From Protopterus annectens (lineage: Eukaryota; Chordata; Ceratodontiformes; Protopteridae), in NCBI RefSeq assembly GCF_019279795.1, contig NC_056747.1, positions 998,296,320-998,360,319 on the forward strand: a stretch of DNA of 64,000 bases, given 5' to 3'. The translations under genes and the position numbers were made by a program. Shown here one piece after another: positions 48,834-60,139 of this stretch; within the stretch, counting starts at the first letter, position 1; the number at the start of each line of letters is the position of its first letter. The notes beneath the pieces are model-generated. The model made no database searches, had not been told where the DNA came from, and was given only the letters and a program-made list of their open reading frames with translations.

Positions 48834-49437
48834 TGTAGAGTTTAACATGGTGCATGTAAGGTGGATGATATCAACAGACTCTTTAAAGTAATGACATGGG
48901 GTGGAGGTCAACATGCCTTAAAATGGTATAACCAATACACACAGGGGATATGCTTCACACACAAACACACATATACAGTAGCATAGTAAACTGAATTGAG
49001 ATACAAACCCATACCTACCTACTTATATATACTATAGTGATGCCCACTTATCTCGTGCCCCACAGAGCTTTCATGCCTAGAAAGTCTTCAACAGTTGATC
49101 TAAGGTTGAAGACATGAACAGGCCCTGTCAAGTAATGCAATGGGGGGCCAACAGGGTGGAACATGCCTCAAAATGGTATCACCAACACACACAGGGGATA
49201 TGCTTCTCACACACACTCAAACTCAAACACACAACCAGTTGCTACTACTGAGATTAGAACCCTACATATCTAGGCATTTGTACTATAATACGAAGCAGTT
49301 TCCCATGCACCATGGAGCTTATAGGGCTGAAGAGTGTCCAAAGGCACTTCTAAGGTGAAAGACATCAGAAGGCCTTGTAAAGTAGGGCAATGGGAAGTGT
49401 AGTAGGTGGAACATGCCTCAAAATGTTATAACCAACA

Positions 49438-49501
<64 letters not shown>
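49438..49501. repeat. (CA)n microsatellite
   Basis: About 32 CA units inside one array unit. Neighbouring units have shorter CA runs at the same place. Confidence 0.98.
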
Positions 49502-49505
<4 letters not shown>

Positions 49506-49705
49506 ATTGCCCATGCTGAGATTTGAACCCCTACCTATCTAGTTATTTGTATTATAGTACTACATAGTTATCACACATGCCATGGAGCTTATAGGACTAA
49601 AAAGTGTCCAAAGGTACTTTTAAGGTGAATGACATCAGCAGGCCTTGTAAAGTAGAACAATGGGAAGTGTATTTTGGGTGCGAAAGGCCTCATAATACTT
49701 TAACC

Positions 49706-49720
49706 TACACACACACATAT

Positions 49721-49814
<94 letters not shown>
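49706..49814. repeat. (CA)n microsatellite
   Basis: About 50 CA units with a TATG interruption near the start, at the equivalent place in the next array unit. Confidence 0.98.
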
Positions 49815-49815
<1 letters not shown>

Positions 49816-49946
49816 CGGGTAATGTCAGATTACAACCACTACCTCACTACTATTACACAATGGAGCTCACCTTCATACTGACACATGCCACTAGCTACAA
49901 GTGGTGTGCAATTGTCTGCAGCAGGACATCACTCTATGCATTTCAG

Positions 49947-49950
<4 letters not shown>

Positions 49951-49983
<33 letters not shown>

Positions 49984-50055
49984 CTCTTTCTCTGTCTGTG
50001 GCTCACTCTCTATCTCTCTCTCTGTCACTGTCTGTATCTCTCTATCTCTCTCCCC
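49951..50055. repeat. (CT)n-rich microsatellite
   Basis: A pure CT tract at 49,951-49,978, then degenerate CTCTNTCTGT sequence. Confidence 0.95.
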
Positions 50056-50392
50056 CTGTCTCTGCCTGTATATGATTGATATATTTGTATATGTTGCCCA
50101 TATATATGTATGTGTAAACACTCAACAGATGCAGATATATCACACATGGGCCACCTACCGATAGCAGAGCATAATCCTGTGTGATGTGGTGGGGAGAAAC
50201 AGTTAAGCTGTACATAGCTGTCTGTATGCAAAGACATATATGCACAATGCAGTTGTAGAGTTCAATGTGGATTTAGACATGGGCTGTAATTCTCTAAGTG
50301 TAGGAGCATGCCCAGTATGACCTTTTATAGTAAGAGTGGGAGTCCATTCTAAAGATAGCTGTACTCTGGTCCAGGGTTTTGTGTGCTACAGC

Positions 50393-50693
50393 CATACCTC
50401 TCAACCACTTAGTGCAAGACATCTGGGCAAAGCCTGTCAAAATGAGGGGACAACGGGTCACACATAGGGACATATTTTAAATATTGCTCTTATAAACTTA
50501 GACAATTGGTAGAGTAACAGTGTTTGTTTTAGCATACATTTTTCTGAAGGATATGAGGTCTGAAAGTGAAATGTATGTCATTATTTACTGACATACATCC
50601 ACAGATCATCCCAGTGATTTACCAGAAAAATAAAAATTTTACGAAGAACAGACCAAAAATATGAGCCAAAAATCTGGGCATTTGAAAGGTATG
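50393..50693 (-). mobile_element. hAT-like MITE, copy F (best boundaries)
   Basis: The left tip is CATACCTCTCAACCACTTAG and the right tip TTGAAAGGTATG, which are inverted. The flanking 8-mers are GCTACAGC (50,385-50,392) and GCTGCAGC (50,694-50,701), matching at 7 of 8 positions. That supports an 8-bp target duplication as made by hAT transposases. It is non-coding, with the family landmarks TAAATATTGCTCTTATAAAC and CCCAGTGATTTACCAGAAAA. Confidence 0.8.
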
Positions 50694-51388
50694 GCTGCAG
50701 CCGATTGGCTGATGAAACTGTGTAAACAGTCCAAAATCTCAGTGATTTTCTGGCTGGGATCTCCTGGTTGTGTGGTATCCTTATTAACTGGAAAGTCATA
50801 TCCTGGTGTGGCTACAGAGTGCATTGGACTGAGCAGAGTTTTCCATAATATGTCTTGTATATTCTACATAGCATTGTGATTTCCTGGTATGTCAGTGGTA
50901 GAGTAGTATAGAGTAATGTGGCGAACCGCTGACAGACATTTGTTTATAGATTCATAGGAGGTTACTAGGCTATTGGCCCTGAGGACCTTATAACCTTAGC
51001 AGAAAAGAGTATAGCCCATGTTTAGACATGTCAGCACCCTGAGCCCTTGTCCAGCAGGGACACAGGTGGAATCCCAGGAGTGTATTTCCTGTTTCCCATC
51101 CAGTTATCTAGGGTGCACTTCAAAAGGGCTATCAGTACTCCGCTTGACATGGGCAGGGAATATATTCCACAGATGGGGGAGTCTGTGGGATACATATTTG
51201 TCAAGCCATCAAGTCCTATTGATATCACAGACCAGGTTGATGGTGCACCTACAGGTTGCTTGAGTGGAGCTTGACTTTCAGATATGCAGCTGTCCCATCA
51301 AGGAAGGGATTGGATTTCTTTGTATGCCAGACAAATGTCAACTTTGAGGAGTTTGTATGAAACTGAGTAGAGGGACAGTGCTTTTAGC

Positions 51389-52950
51389 CTATATGTGTAG
51401 GGTAGGTGTTTGAGGCCCTAGATTGTCCAGGTGAGAAACCTCTGTGGTCTCTCCAGCTGCTGCATGTGCTTTGTGAGAAGGTACATACCAAAGGGGGGCA
51501 TTGTACTTACTAATTTCCCTCACAAGGGTAGAATACATGGATTTTATGACCTCTTTGTCCCTGGATGAGATAACCTTACTTATGAGGTGGACCATGTAGA
51601 AAGCTTTCCCTACAATGGTAGCAACATGGCACTCAGAAGTCAGGTTGCTCTCAACCTGGATGGCCAAATACCTCACTACTGATTGTGTACATAGGACTTT
51701 GTGGTTAATGTGATAATATGTGGGGACATCATTCTCCCCAAAGCAGATGATGATGCATTTTCTGGCATTCAGCTTGAGGCCATGTTTCTGGCACCAGTCA
51801 TTTGTTTGTGTGACACCCTCTTGGAGGCTGTCCACATCACTTGAGGAACTGATGACTGTGGCCAGCTAGCAGTCATCCACAAACCTGGTTAGCTGTAGGC
51901 CACTGTTTTTGGCCTGCAATTGAGAGAAGTATATCACATATAACAGAGGCCCCAAGATCAATCCCTGGGGTACGCTGCTCATTAGGGGTGTACTGCTTGA
52001 GTTGGCTAACCATATTATGATTAGGTGGGTTCTATCAGTGAGCCGGTTTGCTACCCATCTGGTAATATATGGATTGATGCCTAGTTGACAGCGCTTATGT
52101 ACTATAGCCAAGTGGGGAATATTGTAGAAGGCTTTGGCAGAGTCAAGTTGACTAGTGTGCACCATCTTTCCCTCATACATAGCTTTGTTGGCTGTCTCAA
52201 AGAAGTGCAGCAGATTTAACAGACATACCACCCCTTGACAAGGCCAAACTGTGTGTGGTCGAGTATTTGGTGTTTTCCAGTGTCCCTGTTACTGAGGTCC
52301 ATGATAATCCATTGCATCGTCTTGCAGATCTGGGTGGTTAGGCTGCTGTGTCTATAATTTCCTGTATCTGTGGACACTCTACCTTTGTGTAAAGGGATGA
52401 CAGTGGCTGTCCTTCACTCAGCTAGGACAAAGCCAGTACTCAGGCTTTGGTTGACTAGGGTGCATAATGGTGCTGCAAGTTCATGCCTGAGTTCATGCAG
52501 GATGCAGCCTGGGATGTTGTCAGGTCCCATGGAGGCTGTCTTTTTTGTCTTTGAGAGGGCAATGATGACCTCTTCTCTAGAGAAAAGGGGTGGGGGGCAG
52601 GTACTGGGGATGTCCTGACTTACTGATGGAGAGACAGAGGGGAGAAGTTTTCACTGAATCCGTCAGCTAGTAGATTGTCTATATCTACAGCATTTGTTTA
52701 TGTGGTGTCCTTGACCATCAGTTCTGAACAGAACTGGGAGCTTCCTTTGAGATTGCAGACATATGAGAAGAAGACCTTATGATTGTCTGTAGTAGATGTG
52801 AGCAATTTGGACTTGAAGTTGCCTTCAGAGGATTTCACTGGTGCTCTTATTTGCTTGTTCAGGCTACAGAGAGAGTGTTTCCAATTGGGCACCTGCTCCT
52901 TCTTGGTCCTAGACAGCAGTTTTTTTCCTTTTGTTATATAGTTTATTCAT
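51389..52950 (-). pseudogene. LINE reverse transcriptase (broken)
   Basis: The linker segment (52,892-52,698) carries SLNKQIRAPVKSS. The fingers around 52,400 hold a TVIPLHKGR-like block in a frame with stops. The palm (52,231-51,866) has LDSAKAFYNIPH, SSVPQGLILGPLLYVIYFSQ and RFVDDC, with the catalytic F/YxDD box intact. The thumb and C-terminus lie at 51,835-51,389. The enzyme copies LINE RNA at the nicked target. Frameshifts separate the blocks. Confidence 0.85.
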
Positions 52951-53059
52951 TGCGGATGTCCACCAGACAGGTTTACTCTTCCTTGTGGAGGATGATTTTG
53001 TCCTGTCAGGTATTCCTGATTCCATGCATCTATATATATATATATATATATATGCTTAT

Positions 53060-53695
53060 ATAGTATTTTGGTGAACATTTGGACATTGGTGCCTATTCCT
53101 ACAGGGGGGGGGGGGGGGGCTGTGCAGCTGTTGCTGGTTACTACCAAGTCCAAGATATGTATCACATCTTATGGGGGTATCAAGTAGCTCTCCCAAGGCA
53201 TTTGCATTAATAAAATAGGGGAATATCTGTGCATTTCTGTCCTGGCATGAGTAGTTTTTTTTTCAATCTATGGTTGGGTAATTCACGTTAGTCAGGATCA
53301 GGGTAAAGGGTTAAATCTTGATAGATTTGTAAAAGTCCAGATAGGTGGAGTGGGCATCTTGAGTCAAATATGTGGGCCTGTTGCTTGTGTATAATTTGAA
53401 TAGGGGTCTTGTCAATGGTTAACTGCATCTGGAGTGTCCCATGTGCATCAGACTGTTTGACCAGCCTGGTGGTGTGTGTCTGTTTAATATATATTTATAC
53501 CTCACCTCCTTTGGCTTTACTGGCCACATTTTGGGGTCTGGCTGTGTGATAGGATGAGTGACCAGGTAAGGATGGGTTGCTCTCCGCAGCTTTGACCCAG
53601 GTTTCTGTGACTGCACACATGTCAGCATCTTTCAGGGTTAAGCATGCTTGCAATAAGTGCAGTTTCATGTTTAGACTCCTAGTGTTTGGCAGCAT
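53060..53695 (-). pseudogene. LINE endonuclease domain (broken)
   Basis: The start is preserved: NTRSLNMKLHLLQ then LKDADMCAVTETWV, with the canonical ETW catalytic motif, then HTARPQNVASKAKGGEV. After that the frame shifts. Downstream pieces near 53,400-53,420 and 53,140 are recognisable only in parts, and a homopolymer G run near 53,110 interrupts the catalytic end. Confidence 0.7.
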
Positions 53696-53759
53696 GACCT
53701 TTAATTTGCATTTTGTTGATAGATTTCTGTTGTTAATATCAACCCCATGATGTTCCCTA

Positions 53760-54582
53760 AAAAAGGCACTACGGGGGAGGCAAAGGCCTTTGCCAGATGC
53801 CTGAAGGCCAAGTGAGACAGATGCAGGCCATCTCTAGCAAAGCAGCATTGTCTGTCAGTCATATGTTCCCAGGTTGTCAGGCACTGGATCCCCCTGGGAT
53901 GACTCCAGAAAGTAAGCCAATTGTAATGTCAAGCATTTTCTGTTTGTATTGAGGCATCATTCTGGGTGACAGTAGAATGCTGTGTAAGCCTGGGCGCATA
54001 CCTGCATGGGACAGATATTCAGCAAGCTCTATCATGTCTGTCTTCCTATAGTCCAGGGAGGTACATCTGAAGTAGTTCACACTGAAATGGAGTAGGACAT
54101 AGTCCTAACAATACCTGTTGTGGAGAGACTTGAGTGCATGTGTGATATGGCAGATTCTGCTACCTGACATACAAGTAACCGTGACTTTCTCCTTATCCAG
54201 CCTGGTGAGAGGCAAATCTGTGTGTCTCACAATGGAGTGTCCCATGAGTAATATGTTGGGTTTATGGTAAGGCGTTAGTGGTTGCGAGACACTGGTGTCT
54301 GGACTATGCATGGTCTGTGGTGCAAAGGTTTGTGGAGTTCTCATGCGTTTTTGCCTCTGAGGTGTCCTTTGTTTGGCTTTGTTTTTGTTGAGAACCTCCA
54401 CATATGTGCGTGTGTGTAGTGTAGTTGTGGGTGATATTTAGTGAGTCCATACACTGTAGAGGACCTATGTTATTGCGCAATTTGTTCTGGTGTGCACATT
54501 CCCCATTTGTCTGGCCAGTGTTTCCCCTTCCTTTATATGTGTCTATTTGTCCATCTGTAGTCCAGTCACAGGATTTGTCCAC
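53760..54582 (-). pseudogene. LINE ORF1 with SGNH/esterase-like domain
   Basis: This is the best copy of this ORF1 in the window. A basic, Thr/Pro-rich N-terminal part (54,401-54,270) precedes NILLMGHSIVRHTDLPLTRL, with GHS where SGNH hydrolases have GDS. CMSGSRICHITHAL follows, then a frame change at about 54,105. After it come NYFRCTSLDYRKTDMIELAE, an SPRMMPQYKQKMLD segment and, in another frame, ARDGLHLSHLAF with the D-x-x-H block near 53,850-53,820. The final LPFLGN-like segment lies at 53,770. The domain is known from CR1-group ORF1 proteins. Its enzymatic role is not settled, and this copy would lack the usual block I Asp. Confidence 0.65.
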
Positions 54583-54799
54583 AGTTACGGCTGTTATGTA
54601 TTTGTATTTCTGGTGTGAGTGAGGTAGATGTCATAACATCACACACAGGGTTATGGACTTTACACCTCTGACTGTACCTGTTTAGCAGGTTGTCCATCAT
54701 TGTACCCCTACATCTGCTGTGGTCCTCAGACAGTTTGTGATGCTATGTTATTATAAGGTTACTTGTTGGCCCTAGCTGTCAAACTGTCAAAGACTGACA

Positions 54800-55050
54800 T
54801 GTGGACAGGCCCATATATGACATTCAGACACAGGCCCACACATGGGGACAGGATGTTAATATTGCTCTGCCAAACATAGACAGTTGGGAGACCAGTTTGG
54901 TATTAGCTTGCTTTTTCTTATGGGTATGACATCTGTTTCTGCACTGTCTGCCATTGATGTTTTCACATAAACCTTTATTATTTTGCAAATAGTTTGGTAG
55001 GCAAATGCAATGTTGTGACAAGCAGAACAGATATATGAGGCATACTTGTG
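54800..55050 (-). mobile_element. hAT-like MITE, copy G (partial)
   Basis: Reverse-orientation family landmarks are present: AATATTGCTCTGCCAAACAT, GTTGGGAGACCAG, ATGGGTATGACATC and GATATATGAGGCATA. Both tips are diverged or lost. Confidence 0.6.
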
Positions 55051-55335
55051 GTCCTTCTTTGACAGCTTGTCATGCCAGGGGTATGGATGGTGGCCAGTGA
55101 CTTGTCATCAGTACTGACACAGTAAGGTGGCAACCATTTATAACCTGGCAGGACACTGACTTTCAAGAACCTGCTGTCCTACTAGGCACTGTTTAGGTAA
55201 CTCTGAGTTGTGTACTGTCCATATGTGTGACCCCATGTCCCTGAACTGTCCAGCTTTCCTGCAGTAATGGATATTGATTTCTGGACAGTGTGTATAACTC
55301 CTAATGTAGGTGTAGCTAACATGCAAAATAGTTGG

Positions 55336-55400
55336 CACAGAAAGTCTTGAAACATGGACCTTGTCAACCACAGTACTGTACCTAGACCACTAAGCCACAA
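55336..55400 (-). repeat. tRNA-like sequence
   Basis: The minus strand reads GGCTGTTGTGGCTTAGTGGT (A-box-like), with a GTTTCAAGA B-box-like element about 40 bases later. There is no acceptor pairing, so it is a SINE-type relic. Confidence 0.4.
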
Positions 55401-55604
55401 CAGCCAAGAGTAAGTGCTGCCTACTTCCTGACAGTATTAACCATGCATATACATAGCTCATTGACCCCTGCATATTGTGGACATGCAACAAGTTATCAAA
55501 TTGATTGGGACAGCCCTGGCAATGTGTGCTCTGCTGCTATTAACCTACAAACATAAATGTTATTGCATTTCTATGGGAACACGGGTGTAATTGGGGGAAG
55601 GGGG

Positions 55605-55908
55605 GATACCTCTCAACTGTACACATTTGCACAGACTGTCCAGATGTTTGCTTTACATTTTGGTTCCATTTAGCATAGTATTGTGCTTCTCTTGGAGAAT
55701 ACTGTCATATCACTGAAGACCAAAAGTTAGACAGTAATGACAGACATTTGTGTTTCAAACTTCTTACCCTTCAGAGACTTAATGCAACTGCAAGACCTGC
55801 TGTGATATCATTGTATAAGTTTGTAAGAGAAATATTTCTTCATTGCCCCTATTTGTGGGCCTTTGCCACACATTTCTTTATGGCTGGCTTGCTAAGAGGT
55901 GTGTATGG
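55605..55908 (+). mobile_element. hAT-like MITE, copy H
   Basis: It begins GATACCTCTCAACTGTACAC, then CAGACTGTCCAGATGTTTGC, TTTCAAACTTCTTACCCTTC and AAGAGAAATATTTCTTC. It ends GCTAAGAGGTGTGTATG. Tips agree with the family except for one or two bases. Confidence 0.75.
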
Positions 55909-56325
55909 GACTCCAGCACTGACATCCATGCATGTGACCTATGACCCCCTGGTTTGTTAGTCCACCACATATAGTGCAGTGAGTTTTGTCACCTAGGGGA
56001 CTACTGCATATTCTGTGAAGCCAGTATTTGGCAGACATTTCCTGTTGTCCCACATAGCTGTCAGTCATCTGCTGATATACTGTTAGGCCACCCCATTGCC
56101 TTGCATACATGCAGCAAGATCATAGATATGCTGCCACAACATACTACTCCATTCATTTTTTTGTTAAGAAGAGTGACTTACCTTGTGCCTGTGGTAGTTG
56201 TGAGGACAGTGCTTAAAGGCTGATTCTGTCAGATGTGCACAGTAAACAGCCTATACATGGTAAATTACAGGTAGTGTGATGCGTGTGGCATCCTTTTTAC
56301 TTTGTGTGCAAGTCAGAGAGAGGTG

Positions 56326-57024
56326 TCAGTCCCTGGGTCCATATGGTGTCAGTGTATGTGCTATGCATTGCCTCTTTGCCAAGGCCAGGGTGTACTGGGC
56401 ATGCCTACATCTACCTACAGGGACAGGCACAGGGGGTTCTTCCTCCAAGTCCCCCTGTGCTTGTGGGGACCTTGACAATGGTGGGTGGCTGTGTGCCCCT
56501 TTCCTGTGATGCTCCTGCCACAGCTGTTTCAACAGGATCATATTGTGTAGCATGGCAGATACTATGAACATGTGTGCACATGTGGCTGAAGAGTACTGTG
56601 GGGCTCTACCAGATATGTCAAGGCAGCAGACATCCATGAACTGGTGGAGAAACCTGGATGTGGATGCCTTTGAGACCCCCATGATGTCCCCAGTAGGTAT
56701 TTGGAAAGTACCTGTGGCTAGTATTCTTAAGGCTACACATACCTTTGTTTCCACTAGGATGGGTTTCCCTCTGTTGGCTCTAGGTCTGAGGTGAGGCTGG
56801 CAGAGCTCAGTGAGTTGCTGTAGCATGTCCCTGTCCACCCTGTAGCACTCTACTATCTCCAGCTCATGTAGCCCCTGAAAGGATACCCTGGGCCTGAAAA
56901 CTCTTCTCCTCCTCAGTCTGGGACGGTTGTCAGGATCATCATCATCACCACCCTCAGTATGTAGCATGTAGAGATGTGGCAAAGCTGCAGCAGCCCCTAT
57001 TATTTTGTCAGTTAAAATTCCCAA
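56326..57024 (-). pseudogene. HARBI1-like (Harbinger) transposase lacking its catalytic core
   Basis: The 232-residue frame opens with an acidic/arginine-rich leader. It continues with ELEIVECYRVDRDMLQQLTE, then KVCVALRILATGTFQIPTGD and VSKASTSRFLHQF. This is the N-terminal helix-turn-helix region of PIF/Harbinger nucleases. At about residue 140 it jumps to CAHMFIVSAMLHNMI, which corresponds to the far C-terminal helix (V--A-LHN). The roughly 150 residues between them, containing the DDE catalytic triad, are missing. It therefore cannot cut DNA. Upstream, a TTTTATACTTTATA stretch near 57,080 could be its promoter. Confidence 0.8.
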
Positions 57025-57294
57025 TTGTGTACTTCAATGGTGCAGGGTATGTGGGAAAAATCAAGTTGAAGGGTGTTTTTATACTTTATACTGGTGTGCT
57101 GCAGATGTAGCCTGTGTGATTGGCTGACTATGAATGCATTCCACCTGCTAACTGCATTACTGAGGGGTTGAATGGGCCAGTGTGAGTGCCAGAAGGATTA
57201 TTAGTCATCTATACTGATTGCCTTTTGTAAAGGTGTTTCTGTTTTTTTCCCTGTGTTTCTAAGCCCTGCACCATGCCATACAAATCCGCTGCTC

Positions 57295-57430
57295 AAATGT
57301 AAACATTTCTAAGCAGATCTGACCCTCCCCTGTACATGAGCATGCTTAGCTTTTCTTCAACCAGCTAAGCACAGCTAAGCAGCCTCAGACACACATACTT
57401 GCTTAGCTGTACTTAGCTGAGCGCAAAAAG
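57295..57430. repeat. Subterminal GCTTAGC repeats of Harbinger-like element B
   Basis: About seven copies of CTTAGC or GCTAAG occur on both strands, including GCTAAGCACAGCTAAGC at about 57,364 and GCTTAGCTGTACTTAGC near 57,401. The same word GCTGTGCTTAGC occurs at 17,124-17,135 beside the other Myb-like remnant. Dense short motifs near transposon ends are typical transposase or Myb-protein binding sites. Confidence 0.55.
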
Positions 57431-57439
57431 AAGCCACTG

Positions 57440-58340
57440 AGCTCCAATGTGCTTACACAAACATGACACATCCCTTTTTCATGTCAGCTGCCTCTTCTGC
57501 CTACAATACCAAGTTACAGCACTTACATGGTTAGGTACCTGCAGACACGGTGTCCCATTTTGCTATTCAATAAACTTAGTTCATTTACATACACCTAACT
57601 GCATATACCCTGGTTACACCACTACACCAGAGCCTATGTCCTTAGCAACCACTGTTACCTGCCATTATTATAGGTCTGCATGCTGGCCAGTATAATGTAA
57701 AAAATAATTTTACCATTTAGATTGCCTTTTAACTATTTTTATTTTATTTTTTGCAAGATCGCATGTTTGCATGCAGCTGCGGTCCACTTAAACAGCCCAT
57801 ATCCGCAAAAAAAAAAAACTTTTTATTTTACCCATTTTGCAACACATTTTCATGTCAATGGCAATAGTTTTGGCCATTGGCATGTCTAGTGCACATAATA
57901 CATGCTTTAGATTTAGTTGTCACAGCCCCATTTTTATTTTTGTAGTCCAGTACATGGTTACTAACTGCATACATTTCTCCTGCAGACACGGCTCGTACAC
58001 GGATGCCTGACTGCTTCCTGGATCACAAATTTACCTCATTTGCATGGCTTTCACCAGCAAATGAGGTGATTTGCATTATGTGATCACCTCTTTAGTTGAA
58101 CAGTATTGGGAGGCTCATGCACACCTCTAGCTTTGTTTGCTGGATCGCTCAGCTTCCGAGTTTGGGCAGCACCAGTATGCTTACATGGAGATTAACTCCA
58201 TGTAAGATTTATTGAATTTCTCCCTAGGTTTAAATAAGTACATTGTATTCAATGTCAAACTGAACAGCAAAAATTCCTTTAACTATAAATCAGGGATTTT
58301 TTGTTACTCAGTTCTGTGGTAACACTCATTTTTTTAGGTA
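57440..58340. other. No clear feature
   Basis: Apart from an A-run and AT-rich sequence near 57,690-57,830 I see no gene or repeat boundary. Confidence 0.5.
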
Positions 58341-58344
58341 TCTC

Positions 58345-58535
58345 AGGTAGTTTCTAAACAGGCAGTCCAGAGGACAATTTATGAGCCTAATCTAAATTCT
58401 CAATTGCCCCAAAGCACTATGTGGTTAAGTGATTTCCCTAAAGCCACAGAGTAGAAAAATGAAGACTGGTGGAATCAAGCATACAACAGGAAGCAGCTTG
58501 TTAACAGCTCACAGCCTTAGCCCACTGCAACAACT
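58345..58535 (-). mobile_element. tRNA-derived SINE (MIR/V-SINE-like)
   Basis: On the minus strand a tRNA-like head (CAGTGGGCTAAGGCTGTGAG, then GCTTGATTCC as a B box) is followed by a body. The body reads CTCTGTGGCTTTAGGGAAAT and CACTTAACC, which matches the vertebrate SINE body phrase of the type TGTGACCTTGGGCAAGTCAC. It is old and diverged. Confidence 0.6.
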
Positions 58536-58539
58536 GCCA

Positions 58540-59740
58540 AACAAGGAAAGAAAACAACAATTTTATCTATGCCACGCTGTACCAGAATGATATGGTAACC
58601 TAACAAACTACTAGTTTTATTGCTGGCTATCATAAATATCCTTTGGTTATGTTTTAAAACAAAATTCTACTTGTTTGTTCAGTGTAGAACTGTCTAATCT
58701 CAGTATACTGTAGATAGTCTATTATTATATAAATTTCACACGGAACTGCTCACTATTAAAAGTAAAGTTTTCTGTTATGTTGGCTGTCCGATTTACACAT
58801 ACTACATACTTGATTTTTAAAAATACTGTCAGGCAAAATTGGTAAAATTAATTATTTATATTTATTCTCTAAAGGAATAAAAGGCTGTGAGTCCTAATGT
58901 AGATTGGATTCTAGAAGGGTTGCGGTAGCTTGGCAAAGGCTTTCCGCCATGATTCAATGATGCGCCAAATCCAGTACTCAGTTTCCTTACCACTATAAGG
59001 TCAGTGTGCAGATGGTGTGTGGAGTACACCTTTTTGATGGCAGAGTCTACACTAGGACTGCTGCAGCTTCAGATATGGCACTCTATACCATGCACTGGTA
59101 ATTGATTAAAAACATCCCCTTTAAATGAATCACCTTAGTCATTCATGACATTGTCTGAAACCTGCCAGTCAAAGCACAAAGCCCCTGATGCACTGTGAAG
59201 ATCATAACCTCCACAATGCCTCGTGTATCTTCATAGTAGTACTCAATGCATGACTAAGAAAAAAAATTGTTATGAATGCAATACTACTGCTGTAAAACAA
59301 AGGGGGTCATGTTTACTGGTGTGTAACTATTGCACACATCATAATTAAGAAGCAAACTTTAAATATTTCTCCTGTGTATACAAAGGGAGCATCTACAGGG
59401 GCAGCTACATACATGTAGCTGCTAGCAAGGAGTCCTGTTTATAGTGACAATGTTGTGGTGTAGTCCCCTGTGCATCTGCATTACTGGTGCAGGCATATGG
59501 GCCTTTTCCATGGAATGCATAGAATCTACTGGTAGCACACAGAATGAGCTCTCAGCAATGATAAAGTTGTCAAGGGACTCCACACTGACTTCAATGAGCT
59601 ACACAGCTACAACAAATTTATAAACAGTCGTAATTCTAATTTATACCTACACTGCAATTCAGAGCAGTGAATGAAGAAAGGTTTTTGGAATAGCCTATAT
59701 TTAAATGAGGTTGAAAAGCTCAGGGTAGTAACTTACTACA
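58540..59740. other. No clear feature
   Basis: No supported frame, repeat or RNA gene is visible. Confidence 0.5.
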
Positions 59741-59745
59741 ACCAA

Positions 59746-59746
59746 A

Positions 59747-59804
<58 letters not shown>
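59746..59804. repeat. (TA)n microsatellite
   Basis: About 28 TA units with one TG near the start. Confidence 0.97.
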
Positions 59805-59807
<3 letters not shown>

Positions 59808-60099
59808 TTAAACTTAGTGTAATCTTAATAAAATAGTCATATTTTATGAAGTATAATGGTAATCTGTGGATAGAATTGATAACAATTAATAGTTTTCTTT
59901 ATCTCAGCCTAGGTTATTTCATATAGCCAGGAGAATCATAAACAGGGTTCACACTAGCATACTTACATGGTCTGGACATTAGCCTGAGCCATAAAATCAA
60001 ATCACTTTAATGTCAAATCATGCAGTGTGCAGATGGGGTGTAACTTCTTCTGTAATAAATAAATGCATTCATTGTGCATGGAGTGCATACATTACCCCT

Positions 60100-60102
<3 letters not shown>

Positions 60103-60136
<34 letters not shown>
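60103..60136. repeat. (CT)n microsatellite
   Basis: 17 CT units, pure. Confidence 0.97.

Positions 60137-60139
<3 letters not shown>

Larger units (their letters stand above)
48190..49865 (-). repeat. Tandem tRNA-like array with embedded (CA)n, unit about 240-310 bp
   Basis: Each unit holds, on the minus strand, a GGGGTTCAAATC-type B box preceded by TAGATAGGTAG. It also holds an AAGTGTCCAAAGG(T/C)ACTT block, a GGTGAA(T/A)GACATCAG block and a CAAAATGGTATAACCAACAC block next to a CA tract. The AACCCCTACCTATCTA block recurs on the plus strand near 48,204 (diverged), 48,452, 49,004, 49,252, 49,524 and 49,832. The double-length gap at 48,452-49,004 is explained by a MITE inserted at 48,519-48,833. 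Unit length varies with CA length. Confidence 0.8.
50945..54600 (-). mobile_element. CR1-like LINE, copy 3, near full length
   Basis: Reading on the minus strand, the order is ORF1 with an esterase-like domain (54,582-53,760), endonuclease (53,695-about 53,060), reverse transcriptase (52,950-51,389) and a 3' end at 50,945 (ATGAATCTAT remnant). A TA tract (53,029-53,053) and a G tract (53,105-53,120) have arisen inside the endonuclease region. There are many frameshifts. Confidence 0.87.

Noticed and set aside
48190..49865. CRISPR-like array
   Set aside because: Repeated blocks are hundreds of bases apart with diverged units. The context is clearly vertebrate, and the repeats are tRNA-like SINE units with microsatellites.
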